A stretch of 64,000 bases of DNA from Pseudomonas putida (GTDB taxonomy: Bacteria; Pseudomonadota; Gammaproteobacteria; Pseudomonadales; Pseudomonadaceae), in NCBI RefSeq assembly GCF_028682395.1, contig NZ_JANHLC010000002.1, positions 434,001 to 498,000 on the forward strand. Reading direction: 5' to 3'. The translations under genes were made by a program, and so were the position numbers. The notes beneath the pieces were generated by a model. That model searched no databases. It was not told where the DNA came from and was given only the letters and a program-made list of their open reading frames with translations. Shown here in pieces: positions 1 through 8,031 of the stretch (position 1 is the first letter of the stretch; the number at the start of each line of letters is the position of its first letter).

Positions 1-492
1 ATTGCCCTGGGTATGGCCCTGCTCAAGCCCGCGCTGATCGAAAAATTGATTCTGCTGGCACCGGGTGGCGTCGAAGAGCGCGAAGCCTATTTCCGCATGG
101 AAGGCATCGTGCGCATGGTCAACCTATTCAGCGCCGGCCCTATTGGCCTGGAAGAAATGCGCAGCATGATGCGCCTGCAACTGTTCGACGATTCGATCCT
201 GCCGCAAAGCCTGCTCGAAGAGCGGGTCGCGGTGGCGCAAACCCAGCCGAAAAACCTGTTCAGCACCATGATGGTGCCCAACATGGAAGCGCGCCTGGGC
301 GAGATCCAGGCGCCGATCCTCGGGTTCTGGGGCAGCAACGACAACTTCAACCCGGTCAGTGGCGCCCAGCGCATTATCAATGGCACCGCCAATGCGCGGT
401 TTATCGTGCTCAATCGCTGCGGCCACTGGGTCCAGGTCGAGCATCGCGAACTGTTCAACCGCACGTGCGTGGACTTCCTCACCCACGGCTAG
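1..492 (+). CDS. meta-cleavage product hydrolase, C-terminal part (5' end outside window)
   Basis: This is the C-terminal part of an alpha/beta-hydrolase that fits the C-C bond hydrolases acting on ring-fission products (BphD/MhpC/HsaD type). The open frame runs in from the left edge, so the N-terminus and the nucleophile-elbow serine (expected just before the first visible residues IALGMALLKP) are missing. The remaining catalytic residues are visible: Asp at codon 340-342 (context GSNDNF) and His at codon 424-426 (context RCGHWVQVEH). Family members of this type release a carboxylic acid and a 2-hydroxydienoate, which is the substrate of the hydratase encoded at 14754. The extradiol dioxygenase expected before it would lie left of the window. 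Confidence 0.85.
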   Translation: MALGMALLKPALIEKLILLAPGGVEEREAYFRMEGIVRMVNLFSAGPIGLEEMRSMMRLQLFDDSILPQSLLEERVAVAQTQPKNLFSTMMVPNMEARLGEIQAPILGFWGSNDNFNPVSGAQRIINGTANARFIVLNRCGHWVQVEHRELFNRTCVDFLTHG

Positions 493-1070
493 TACGCCAA
501 GGCGGCAGGCCGCAGAACGGCGTAACCCTGCCGTTCTGCGACACCGCAACCCAATGCCCGGCAGTGCCTACCTGCACTGACACGGTGACCCCGAACCCAA
601 TCGAGCCGGCTGCCCCCCCATGGCGACGGGCCCAGAAAACCGCCAGTTGACCGCGCAGACCGACTAACTGCCCGCAGCAAAACCCGCCCTGACGGGCTCC
701 AGCCTTGAAAACGCGCGCACTTTCCCCCTGCCCGGCCCTCCTTCACTGTCGACGTTGGCGGATACACAGCGGGCAAGCGGCTGCATCACTCCAGAAAAGT
801 GCGCCGCCAGCCCCTGAAAACATTGGGAATCGAAAACACTGACATCAATATCCAACGGCTTCCTCGGGGCAACCGGATCGATCCGAAAATTACCTATTTC
901 CAGTGATATCTAATAGCCATACTTCTGTCGTCAAATGCTCGCACGAAATACCCAATTTATACGGTGCAGCTACAGCGACGGTGGCCGACGTCCCTACGCC
1001 TTGTATAACGCTTCGAAAGGGTCGAACTCGGGCCTGGAGTGTTCTGCTTCGATCTCATCAGAGTCATCCT
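493..1070. other. intergenic stretch before the radical SAM gene
   Basis: No convincing gene is visible here. It holds a 10-bp inverted repeat just after the hydrolase stop (511-540) and a 12-bp palindrome CGGATCGATCCG at 874-885, which may be a regulator site for the following operon. A frame open from a GTG at 903 continues into the radical SAM gene, but its first 56 codons do not look like protein and are treated as leader sequence. Confidence 0.5.
511..540 (+). terminator. stem-loop after the hydrolase gene
   Basis: Perfect 10-bp arms (CGCAGAACGG and its complement) enclose a 10-nt loop 18 bp after the hydrolase stop. No T-run follows, so it may be a rho-aided terminator or only an mRNA 3' structure. 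Confidence 0.35.
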
Positions 1071-2150
1071 ATGCTCAGTGATACTGAATTCTGGAAGCTG
1101 CTGCGCCAAGAGTTTCTGCCGTTTCGCCCCAGCCAGTACGACCTCACCTCGGTCTGCAACCTGACGTGCGAAGGCTGCCTGTTTTTTTCCGGCGATGACT
1201 ACCTTGGCCACAAGGATGTCACGGACCTGCAGCGCATCGAGGCGTTCTTCGCCAGCGAAGGCGCCCGGGGCGTGCGCTTTGGTTACTTCGCCGGGGCCGA
1301 GCCCTCGCTGGCCGAGGACAAGCTGGTCATCGCCAGCCGGCACATTCCCTATGGTGCGGTGTTTACCAATGGCATCAAGCGCCTGAGCCGCGAGATCGAC
1401 TATCGCGTGCATGTGTCGATCTGGGGCAACCCCGAGCGCAGCCGCGAGTTGCGCGGGGCCGATATCATGGCCAAGCAGATCAGGAACTATCGCAACGACC
1501 CCAGGGCGGTGTTTGTCTTTACCCTGACCGCGCGCAATCTCGACGATATCCCGTACATCGCCCAGGTCTGCGCGGACAACGACCTGGCCCTGACCTTCAA
1601 CCACTACAGCCCGACCGCCAAGTACCGGGACTTCATCACCAGCGGCGCCGGGGCCGACCAGTACCACCTCACCAGCACGGCGGACGACAACCTGGTGCTG
1701 GGCGCCGACCATCTGCGCGAGGCCCGCGACCGTATTGCCCTGCTCCTGCAGCAACCCGGGCAGCGCATCCTTTACAACCCTGAGTTCAACGAGCTGATCC
1801 ACGACCCCGCGGGGCTCTATCCCGATGCCCAGGAGCCGGGTGCGGTAACCCGCGATTGCGGCGTACTGCTCACCCCGGCGCTGCGCCATTACCACACCGA
1901 CCTGAGCCAGAGCAGCGGCAAATGCTGTACGCCCAACATCGATTGCGGCAGTTGCCGGCTCTATGCCCAATCCTTCGCCAGTGTGCTGACCCGCGCAACG
2001 CGCGAAATGCGCCAGGCGGACGGCCAGGCCCGGCTGATCAAACTCTGGCGCCTGTGGTGTGAACTCTTTTTGAATGACGATCGCCTGCGCTGGCAGCCGC
2101 CGGCGGCGAGCGTTACTTCCCGAACCCTGAGCGAGACGCTGCCGTGCTAG
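1071..2150 (+). CDS. radical SAM protein
   Basis: About 359 residues. The radical SAM cluster motif CNLTCEGC (Cys29, Cys33, Cys36, a CX3CX2C pattern) sits near the N-terminus, as expected for ligands of a SAM-binding [4Fe-4S] cluster. A second cysteine group near the C-terminus (context KCCTPNIDCGSC) resembles the auxiliary-cluster region of SPASM/twitch-type proteins. I chose the ATG at 1071 because the motif then falls at the usual distance from the start; a GTG at 903 would add 56 unlikely residues. The ribosome site is weak. The 3' end overlaps the next gene by 7 bp, so the enzyme probably works with the GNAT-like protein and the sulfotransferase downstream. No substrate can be named, and no small RiPP precursor gene was evident. 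Confidence 0.8.
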   Translation: MLSDTEFWKLLRQEFLPFRPSQYDLTSVCNLTCEGCLFFSGDDYLGHKDVTDLQRIEAFFASEGARGVRFGYFAGAEPSLAEDKLVIASRHIPYGAVFTNGIKRLSREIDYRVHVSIWGNPERSRELRGADIMAKQIRNYRNDPRAVFVFTLTARNLDDIPYIAQVCADNDLALTFNHYSPTAKYRDFITSGAGADQYHLTSTADDNLVLGADHLREARDRIALLLQQPGQRILYNPEFNELIHDPAGLYPDAQEPGAVTRDCGVLLTPALRHYHTDLSQSSGKCCTPNIDCGSCRLYAQSFASVLTRATREMRQADGQARLIKLWRLWCELFLNDDRLRWQPPAASVTSRTLSETLPC

Positions 2151-2650
2151 CCATTAGCGTGTTTAACGATCATCACATTTTCTGGGTCTGGCAACAGGTC
2201 ACGCCGATGCTGCGCCAACAACTGGTCGACTTCTGGCGCGACAACGGTGCACTGCAAGATCCCTTCGAGGCGTGGCGCCGTACCTTCGAGGTGGCCTGCG
2301 TGGCCCTGGATGGCGCGGGACAGGTGGTCGGCGTCAGCTCGGTGTATGGCGCTTATGGCGCTGGCGCGCCGTACTGGTTCTATCGCACCTTTATCCGCGA
2401 AAACTGCCGCGACATGGGCCTGGCCCCCCGGCTGTTTACCGCGACCCGCGAGCAATTGGCCCTGGCCTATGGCAATGAAGCGGCGGGCCCGGTGGGGATG
2501 ATGGTCATCTCCGAGAACCCAAAATTGGAAACACCCGCCGGCATCCGTATCAGCCAGCGCGTCGGCTTGCAGCACCTGGGCTACAACGAGCAGGGCCAAA
2601 GTGTCTGGCACCTGCTGTTCCGACCCTTAGCCCATGGGGAGCCAGCATGA
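2144..2650 (+). CDS. hypothetical protein, possible GNAT-like acyltransferase
   Basis: 168 residues starting with a GTG that overlaps the radical SAM gene. The layout is compatible with a GNAT fold: a central strand pair around VVGVSSVYG, a putative acyl-CoA loop and helix around RDMGLAPRLFTATREQL, then an ENPKLET segment and a final GLQHLGYNEQG hairpin. These are weak resemblances and the classic QxxGxG/A signature is not clear. The protein has no signal peptide or membrane segment and is rich in Trp and aromatic residues. It is embedded in a tightly overlapping operon, so a role in the same modification pathway as its neighbours is inferred. It could also be a different small fold. Confidence 0.5.
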   Translation: MLAISVFNDHHIFWVWQQVTPMLRQQLVDFWRDNGALQDPFEAWRRTFEVACVALDGAGQVVGVSSVYGAYGAGAPYWFYRTFIRENCRDMGLAPRLFTATREQLALAYGNEAAGPVGMMVISENPKLETPAGIRISQRVGLQHLGYNEQGQSVWHLLFRPLAHGEPA

Positions 2651-3468
2651 TGGCTGAGCGTACCCTGCATTTTATTTCCGGCCTGCCCCGTTCCGGCTCG
2701 ACGCTGCTCTCGGCCCTGCTGCGCCAGAACCCGCGCTTGCATGCCCATATGAGTAGCCCCGTGGCCGGCCTGGTCCATGAGTTGCTCAATGGCATGAGCG
2801 GCAGCAATGAGTACGCCCTGTTTATCGGCGATCAGCAGCGCCAGCGCATCCTGCGCGGGTTGTTCGAGCAATTTTACGGCGAGGAGTTTACCCAGCCGGT
2901 GATCTTCGACAGCAACCGCGCCTGGTGCGCGCGCATGGCCTTGCTGCACGGCCTGTTTCCCCAGAGCAAGGTGATTGCCTGCGTACGCGAGGTGCCATGG
3001 ATTATCGACAGCATCGAACGGCTGGTGCAGCGCAATGCACTATCGCCGTCGGCCATTTTCAACTTCCAGTCCGGCGGCACCGTGTACAGCCGTGCTGAAG
3101 GGTTGGCGGGTGCCGAGGGCATGCTCGGCTACCCCTACAACGCCCTGAAAGAAGCATTCTATGGCGCACACGCCAGCCGTTTGCTGCTGGTGCGCTACGA
3201 GAGCCTGGTCAGCAATCCGCAGGCCGTGCTGGATGGCATCTATGCCTTTATTGGCGAGCCGGCCTTCACCCACGACCTGCACAACATCCAGTTCGACGCG
3301 CAGGAGTTCGATCGGCGTGCCGGCACGCCAGGGCTGCATGAGGTGCGCCCCAGCGTGGAGGTCAATCACCGCGCAACCATTTTGCCACCAGATGTCTTCG
3401 CACGCTTTACCAATGACGCATTCTGGCAACACGCCAGTAACAACACTCAAGGGGTCAAGATTCTTTGA
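2647..3468 (+). CDS. sulfotransferase family protein
   Basis: 273 residues. The N-terminal segment GLPRSGSTLL (residues 12-21) is the P-loop-like 5'-phosphosulfate-binding motif of PAPS-dependent sulfotransferases, and RYESLVSNP further on fits the 3'-phosphate-binding region. Such enzymes move a sulfuryl group from PAPS to a hydroxyl or amine in the cytoplasm. The start overlaps the stop of the preceding gene (ATGA arrangement), which implies translational coupling. The autotransporter gene begins only 50 bp downstream behind its own GGAG ribosome site. The acceptor is unknown; a small molecule made by the radical SAM protein or a surface protein are both possible. Confidence 0.85.
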   Translation: MMAERTLHFISGLPRSGSTLLSALLRQNPRLHAHMSSPVAGLVHELLNGMSGSNEYALFIGDQQRQRILRGLFEQFYGEEFTQPVIFDSNRAWCARMALLHGLFPQSKVIACVREVPWIIDSIERLVQRNALSPSAIFNFQSGGTVYSRAEGLAGAEGMLGYPYNALKEAFYGAHASRLLLVRYESLVSNPQAVLDGIYAFIGEPAFTHDLHNIQFDAQEFDRRAGTPGLHEVRPSVEVNHRATILPPDVFARFTNDAFWQHASNNTQGVKIL

Positions 3469-3517
3469 GTACGCGTTCAAAAAATACTAAAAACGACACA
3501 ACACGGAGTTTCTGTAG

Positions 3518-6500
3518 ATGAACAAGGGCATTTATCGGTTGGTCTGGAACAGCGGCATGGGGGCGCTGCAGGTCGTTTCTGAGGTCGCCAAGTCAAAAAG
3601 CTGCGGCGGCTCTGTAACGAGCAGTGGGCCAGGGGCGCGTACGTCGCGCAAGGGAACCCGAGCGGCCTGGCCGCTGGCCTTGCTGTCACTGGGAATTGCC
3701 TCTGCCGTCTGCGCGGCGCCCTATGACGTGACGACCGGCGCCGATGCTGGAGCCGGCTCGCTGCGTGAGGCGATGCTCAGCGGTGGGTTGCTGCACATCG
3801 ACTCGGCTGTCAGCACCATCGCGCTGACCTCAGGTATCACCCTGTATGCCGGGCCGGTGGAACTGATCGCTAATGGCCCCTTGACCATTACCGGCCCTGG
3901 TTTGATTGGCAGTGGCCACGCCCTGGAGCTTGCGGGCAACGGCAATGGTTTCCTGACCACGACGATCACCGGGCAGTTCAACGGCCAAGTTGGCTCGGGC
4001 GGGACAAGCTCGGCCGGTACTCCTGGCCTTGGTGGTAGCGCGGCTGGCGGGGCCGGGACCCATGGCATGGTCAGCGCAGGTTCGGCGGCGATCAGCGGCT
4101 CGTACTTCGACCTGAGCAGCAACGCCACCCTCACTGGCGGCCATGGCGGCATCAGCCCCGTGCTGGGTGCCGGGGGTACTGGCGGAATCGGTGCTTCCGG
4201 TTGGGCGGGGCAAGTCGGGGGCGCCGGCGGTGCCGGGGCCAATGGCCAGGCGGCCTCTTCCGGGGGCGCGGGCGTCAGCGGTTATGCGTCCAGAGTAACC
4301 AATAGCGGGCTCATCTCCGGCGGCAACGGGGCCAACGGCGCGGCGGGCGGCATTGGCGGAGCCGGTGGCACTGGCGGCAATTCCACCGATGCAGCTAAAT
4401 ATGGCGGCGCAGGTGGAGCAGGCGGCCGCGGGGGTAACGGTAGCAACGGTGGCGCCGGCGGTAACGGCATTGAGGGCGGCACTCTCGAAATCGTCAACCG
4501 GGGCACCATCCAGGGCGGCAACGGCGGGACGGCGGGCGGAGGCGGCGCGGGTGGCGCAGGTGGCATTGCCGGGACCAGCACCAAACCCCCGGTGCCAGGC
4601 GTAGGCGGCATGGATGGCGTAGGCGGCGCAAACGGCCTGGCGGGCACCGCCGGTTCCGGCGGCATTGGTATCCTGTTGAGCGGGGACTCCTCCATCGTCA
4701 ACTCAGGCACCATTTCCGGTGGCCTGGGCAATGGCGGCGCTGGCCCCCGCGCCAATGCGATAGAACTGCGCTACGGTGACAATACGCTGACGCTGGAATC
4801 CGGCTCCGTGATCAACGGCAATGTCGTCAGCTTCAGTGGCGGCTCCGATAAGTTGGTACTGGGCGGCGATAGCAATGTCAGTGCCAACATTTTCGATCTC
4901 GGCTCGCTCGGTGCCGTGGGGAATGCCAAGCAGTACCAAGGGTTCGGCAGCTTCGCCAAGGCTGGCAATAGCACCTGGACCCTGACCGGCTACGACAGCA
5001 CGGGCAAAAACTGGGACGTGACTGCCGGCACCCTGATTCTGAGCAACAACGCAGAGCTGTCGGGCTCGGTGAACATCAACACCCCGGGCACACTCCGAGC
5101 CGGCAATAGCTATATCGCCGGCAACCTGTTCAATGAAGGCAAGCTGGTGCTAGACACCCCGGCGTCGGCGGCTGCCGCACTGGATATCGGTGGATCCTTC
5201 ACTCAGAATAGCCTCGGCACGCTGCAGATCAGCGTCCTCAGTGACTCGCAGTACAGCAAGCTGTATATGGATGGCGATGCTTATCTGGACGGCAAGCTGA
5301 ATATCGATGTCAAGCAAGGCAATACCCTCGCCCTTGGCAATATATTGACCGACATCATCCGTACCGATGGCACCATCACCGGGCAGTTCAGCGCGGTCAC
5401 CGACAACAGCTTCCTGTTCAACTTCACCCCGACCTACCACATCGACAGCGTCGACCTGGATGTGGTGGCCGATAGCAGCGGCGGCGGCAATAGCGTTTCC
5501 GGCAGCGTCCAGGCCCTCGGCAATTCGCCAGCCCGGGGCGCCGCACAGGTTCTGGACAGCGTGATCGCGAGCAACCCCAATGGCGGTCTGGCTGGTCACT
5601 TCATTCCATTGAGCAGCGCCGAAGAAGTCTCGCGCGCCGTCAGCGAAAGCCTGCCCATGGTCAGCGGTTCCAGTGAAGCGGCCCGGACGGCGTTGAACGG
5701 TATCAACGGTGTGGTCCAGGCACGCAGCGAGCAGGTACGCGGCTTGTCCTCGGGTGATGTGGCGTTTACCGATCAGCACCTGTGGATCAAGCCGTTCGGC
5801 TCGTGGGCCGACCAGGAAAGCCGTGGCGGCGTGCCTGGGGTCAGCACTTCAGTGGGCGGCCTGGCCTTCGGCCTGGATGCCAGCCTCAATGAGCGCTGGA
5901 TGCTCGGTACGGCCTTTGTCTATGCCAATGCCGATACCCGCAACAGCGGCGACAGCGCGCGGCAGAGCCTGAAAACCGATGTCTACCAACTGGTCGGCTA
6001 TGGTACTTACCACCTGGGCGATAACACCGACCTGAACTTCCAGATCGATGGCGGCCAGAACCATAACGAAGGCAAGCGCGATATCGACTTCGCCGGGCTG
6101 AAGGCCAAGTCCAACTACGATTCCTGGACGGCCCATGCGGGCGTGTCGCTGGACCACACGATCAGCCTGGGCACGGCCACGCGCTTCACGCCTTCGGTAC
6201 GGGCTGACTACACCTGGATCAAGGATGAGGCCTACAGCGAGAAAGGCGCCGAGGACCTGAACCTCAAGGCCAAGAGCCGCACCACCGACCAGTTCATCCT
6301 GGGCGTGGACGGCAAGCTGAGCCATGACCTGACCCAGCAGCTCAATGTGAGCGGCAACCTGGGTGTGGGTTATGACTTCCTGGCGGACAAGGACTCGATC
6401 ACCAGCAGCTTTGCCGGTGCGCCGGGCGCGAGCTTCACCACCTACGGTGGCGATGCGCAGCGCTGGTTGGTACGCGGCGGCACCGGCCTGACCTACAAGG

Positions 6501-6598
6501 TCTCGGACCGGGTGCAGGTGGGCGTGCGTTACGACCTGGAAAAACGCAGCGACTACCTCAACCAGACCGCCTCGGCCGAGGCGCGCTGGGCGTTCTAA
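3518..6598 (+). CDS. autotransporter with glycine-rich passenger and extended signal peptide
   Basis: 1026 residues, type V secretion. Residues 1-24 (MNKGIYRLVWNSGMGALQVV and following) form an extended signal peptide region. A hydrophobic core at about 51-66 follows, with predicted cleavage near ASAVCAA|PYD. The passenger (about 68-750) contains a long Gly/Ala/Asn-rich block with repeated GGAGG-type units at about 150-395, then a beta-helix-like stretch rich in GxL and NxG turns. The last 270 residues are an outer-membrane beta-barrel ending in the expected terminal Phe (ARWAF). The preceding radical SAM, GNAT-like and sulfotransferase genes are close enough to share a transcript. No catalytic triad is visible in the passenger, so adhesion or a surface coat is more likely than a protease. 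Confidence 0.9.
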   Translation: MNKGIYRLVWNSGMGALQVVSEVAKSKSCGGSVTSSGPGARTSRKGTRAAWPLALLSLGIASAVCAAPYDVTTGADAGAGSLREAMLSGGLLHIDSAVSTIALTSGITLYAGPVELIANGPLTITGPGLIGSGHALELAGNGNGFLTTTITGQFNGQVGSGGTSSAGTPGLGGSAAGGAGTHGMVSAGSAAISGSYFDLSSNATLTGGHGGISPVLGAGGTGGIGASGWAGQVGGAGGAGANGQAASSGGAGVSGYASRVTNSGLISGGNGANGAAGGIGGAGGTGGNSTDAAKYGGAGGAGGRGGNGSNGGAGGNGIEGGTLEIVNRGTIQGGNGGTAGGGGAGGAGGIAGTSTKPPVPGVGGMDGVGGANGLAGTAGSGGIGILLSGDSSIVNSGTISGGLGNGGAGPRANAIELRYGDNTLTLESGSVINGNVVSFSGGSDKLVLGGDSNVSANIFDLGSLGAVGNAKQYQGFGSFAKAGNSTWTLTGYDSTGKNWDVTAGTLILSNNAELSGSVNINTPGTLRAGNSYIAGNLFNEGKLVLDTPASAAAALDIGGSFTQNSLGTLQISVLSDSQYSKLYMDGDAYLDGKLNIDVKQGNTLALGNILTDIIRTDGTITGQFSAVTDNSFLFNFTPTYHIDSVDLDVVADSSGGGNSVSGSVQALGNSPARGAAQVLDSVIASNPNGGLAGHFIPLSSAEEVSRAVSESLPMVSGSSEAARTALNGINGVVQARSEQVRGLSSGDVAFTDQHLWIKPFGSWADQESRGGVPGVSTSVGGLAFGLDASLNERWMLGTAFVYANADTRNSGDSARQSLKTDVYQLVGYGTYHLGDNTDLNFQIDGGQNHNEGKRDIDFAGLKAKSNYDSWTAHAGVSLDHTISLGTATRFTPSVRADYTWIKDEAYSEKGAEDLNLKAKSRTTDQFILGVDGKLSHDLTQQLNVSGNLGVGYDFLADKDSITSSFAGAPGASFTTYGGDAQRWLVRGGTGLTYKVSDRVQVGVRYDLEKRSDYLNQTASAEARWAF
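3971..4690 (+). repeat. Gly-rich low-complexity coding repeat in the autotransporter passenger
   Basis: Degenerate GGC/GGT/GCC-rich DNA encodes irregular GGAGG, GGNGG and GANG units, reminiscent of PE_PGRS-type proteins. The unit length is not constant, so it is a low-complexity region rather than a strict tandem repeat. Strain-to-strain length variation is likely here. Confidence 0.75.
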
Positions 6599-6604
6599 AA
6601 CGCC

Positions 6605-6640
6605 TTCACCCCGTTGCGCCTTCAGCGGCAACGGGGTGAA
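6605..6640 (+). terminator. stem-loop after the autotransporter gene
   Basis: Arms TTCACCCCGTTGC and GCAACGGGGTGAA pair perfectly over 13 bp around a 10-nt loop, seven bases after the autotransporter stop. No T-run follows directly, but a second hairpin with T-run lies 17 bp on. Confidence 0.65.
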
Positions 6641-6656
6641 TGGGAGGCAAAATCTA

Positions 6657-6690
6657 CGCCCTGTGAAAGCCAGCTTTCACAGGGCGTTTT
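6657..6690 (+). terminator. rho-independent terminator between convergent genes
   Basis: A 13-bp perfect stem (CGCCCTGTGAAAG paired with CTTTCACAGGGCG) with a 4-nt loop is followed by TTTT. It ends the autotransporter operon before the convergent ene-reductase gene. Confidence 0.85.
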
Positions 6691-6720
6691 GGTTTCCGGC
6701 GGCGGTGATCCGCGAGGGAA

Positions 6721-7953
6721 TCATTGCCCCGCAGCAGGCTGGCGGTTCAGTTCGGCATCCCCGGGCGGGCCCAACACGCAGGACGTACCTCCGGGCGTGT
6801 ACATCATCGCCACGCACCGATTGCATGCGGTGCAGATGGAATCCCTGCTCGCCCCGCTGGCCAGCCGATTGACGTAATCCTGCTCGGCCAGCAACACGCG
6901 CCCCATGGCAATCAAGTCAAAGCCCTCGGCCATGACCTGTTCGATGCTCGCCAGGCTTTTCGCCCCGCCCAGGTAGGCCAGTGGCATCTGCACGGCCGCA
7001 CGGACCTTGCGCGCATGTTCGAGCAGATACAGTTCGTGGAACTCGACCACGGGGTCGTTGAGACGCTGGATGGCCATGGCCAGGGCGATTACCGGGTTTT
7101 TCTGTTGGACGCGGTTTTCCTTGGGGAAGGAGGAGCCAAACATGGTGGTGATCGACTCGACGTTCATCCCTGCGCTGAGCACCAGCAAGTGCGCGCCTTC
7201 GGCTTCGAGTTGACGAGCGATCTCGGCACCGTCCTCGGCACTGTTGCCGGCACGTACACCGTCGGTGATGCTGTACTTGCAGATCACCGCCAGGTCCTTG
7301 CCGACGGCATCGAGCACCGCCCGCAATACTCGGCGCGGAAACCGCAGGCGGTTCTGCAGGCTGCCGCCATACTGGTCGCGTCGCTTGTTGTACAGCGGCG
7401 AAATAAACTGGCTGAGCAAGTAGCCATGACCCATGTGGATTTCCACCGCATCGAAGCCGGCCTCACGGGCCAGCCGCGCGCCCTGGGCGAATTCGCGGAT
7501 CACTTGCTGCATGTCGGCTTCAGTCATCTTCTGCTTGAGAAACATGCCACTGAGCATGCCAACCTTGTTGAAACCACCACTCGATGACAGCGGCCGCCGC
7601 GTCGAGCGCTCGCGAATAAAGGTAAAGCAGCCGCCATGGGTAATCTGTGCGCTGGCCAGGCCGCCTTCGCTGTGCACCGCGTCGGTCAGGGCCTTGAAGT
7701 GCGGCACGCTGCGCGGTTCGAGAATCAGTTGGTTGGGCAAGGTGCGGCCATCGCTGCTGACGGCGCAGTAGGCGACGGTGGTCAGTGCCGTGCCGCCGGC
7801 GGCGAGCGCGGCATTGAGCTTGACCAGTTGCTTGGAGGGCAGGCCCTGGGCGCTCATGCCTTCGTTGGTCGCCGCCTTGATAAAGCGGTTCTTCAGGGTC
7901 AGCGGGCCGATGGCAATCGGGCTGAAGGGTGAGGCTGGCTGTTGACGGTTCAT
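6721..7953 (-). CDS. NADH:flavin oxidoreductase (old yellow enzyme family, Fe-S type)
   Basis: 410 residues starting MNRQQPASPF; the open frame extends upstream but conserved sequence begins here. It is an FMN TIM-barrel of the 2,4-dienoyl-CoA reductase N-terminal/BaiCD type. Visible features are the NRFIKAATNEG start strand, the EIHMGHGYLLSQFISPLYNKR active-site segment (shortened here), and a C-terminal cysteine set CTACNRC...C for a [4Fe-4S] cluster. The C-terminal FAD/NAD(P)H domain of full-length FadH-type enzymes is absent. Family members reduce activated C=C bonds or demethylate; here it probably reduces an alicyclic intermediate. It is the last gene of the minus-strand catabolic arm, 78 bp after the DUF1302 gene. 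Confidence 0.85.
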   Translation of the reverse strand: MNRQQPASPFSPIAIGPLTLKNRFIKAATNEGMSAQGLPSKQLVKLNAALAAGGTALTTVAYCAVSSDGRTLPNQLILEPRSVPHFKALTDAVHSEGGLASAQITHGGCFTFIRERSTRRPLSSSGGFNKVGMLSGMFLKQKMTEADMQQVIREFAQGARLAREAGFDAVEIHMGHGYLLSQFISPLYNKRRDQYGGSLQNRLRFPRRVLRAVLDAVGKDLAVICKYSITDGVRAGNSAEDGAEIARQLEAEGAHLLVLSAGMNVESITTMFGSSFPKENRVQQKNPVIALAMAIQRLNDPVVEFHELYLLEHARKVRAAVQMPLAYLGGAKSLASIEQVMAEGFDLIAMGRVLLAEQDYVNRLASGASRDSICTACNRCVAMMYTPGGTSCVLGPPGDAELNRQPAAGQ

Positions 7954-8031
7954 GGCAGGCCTTTTTTTTGACAGCAGCTTATCGGAGAAAACCGACCACG
8001 TCGCCGAAGCCCGGCGCCGTGGTCTCACGCA

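Noticed and set aside
903..1070. Upstream extension of the radical SAM gene from GTG 903
   Set aside because: The 56 extra residues are Ser/Thr/Arg-rich without family resemblance, and the CX3CX2C motif would lie unusually far from the start.
3971..4690. Possible CRISPR or tandem-repeat array
   Set aside because: The repeats are irregular GGC/GCC codons in one continuous reading frame, without spacers of constant length.
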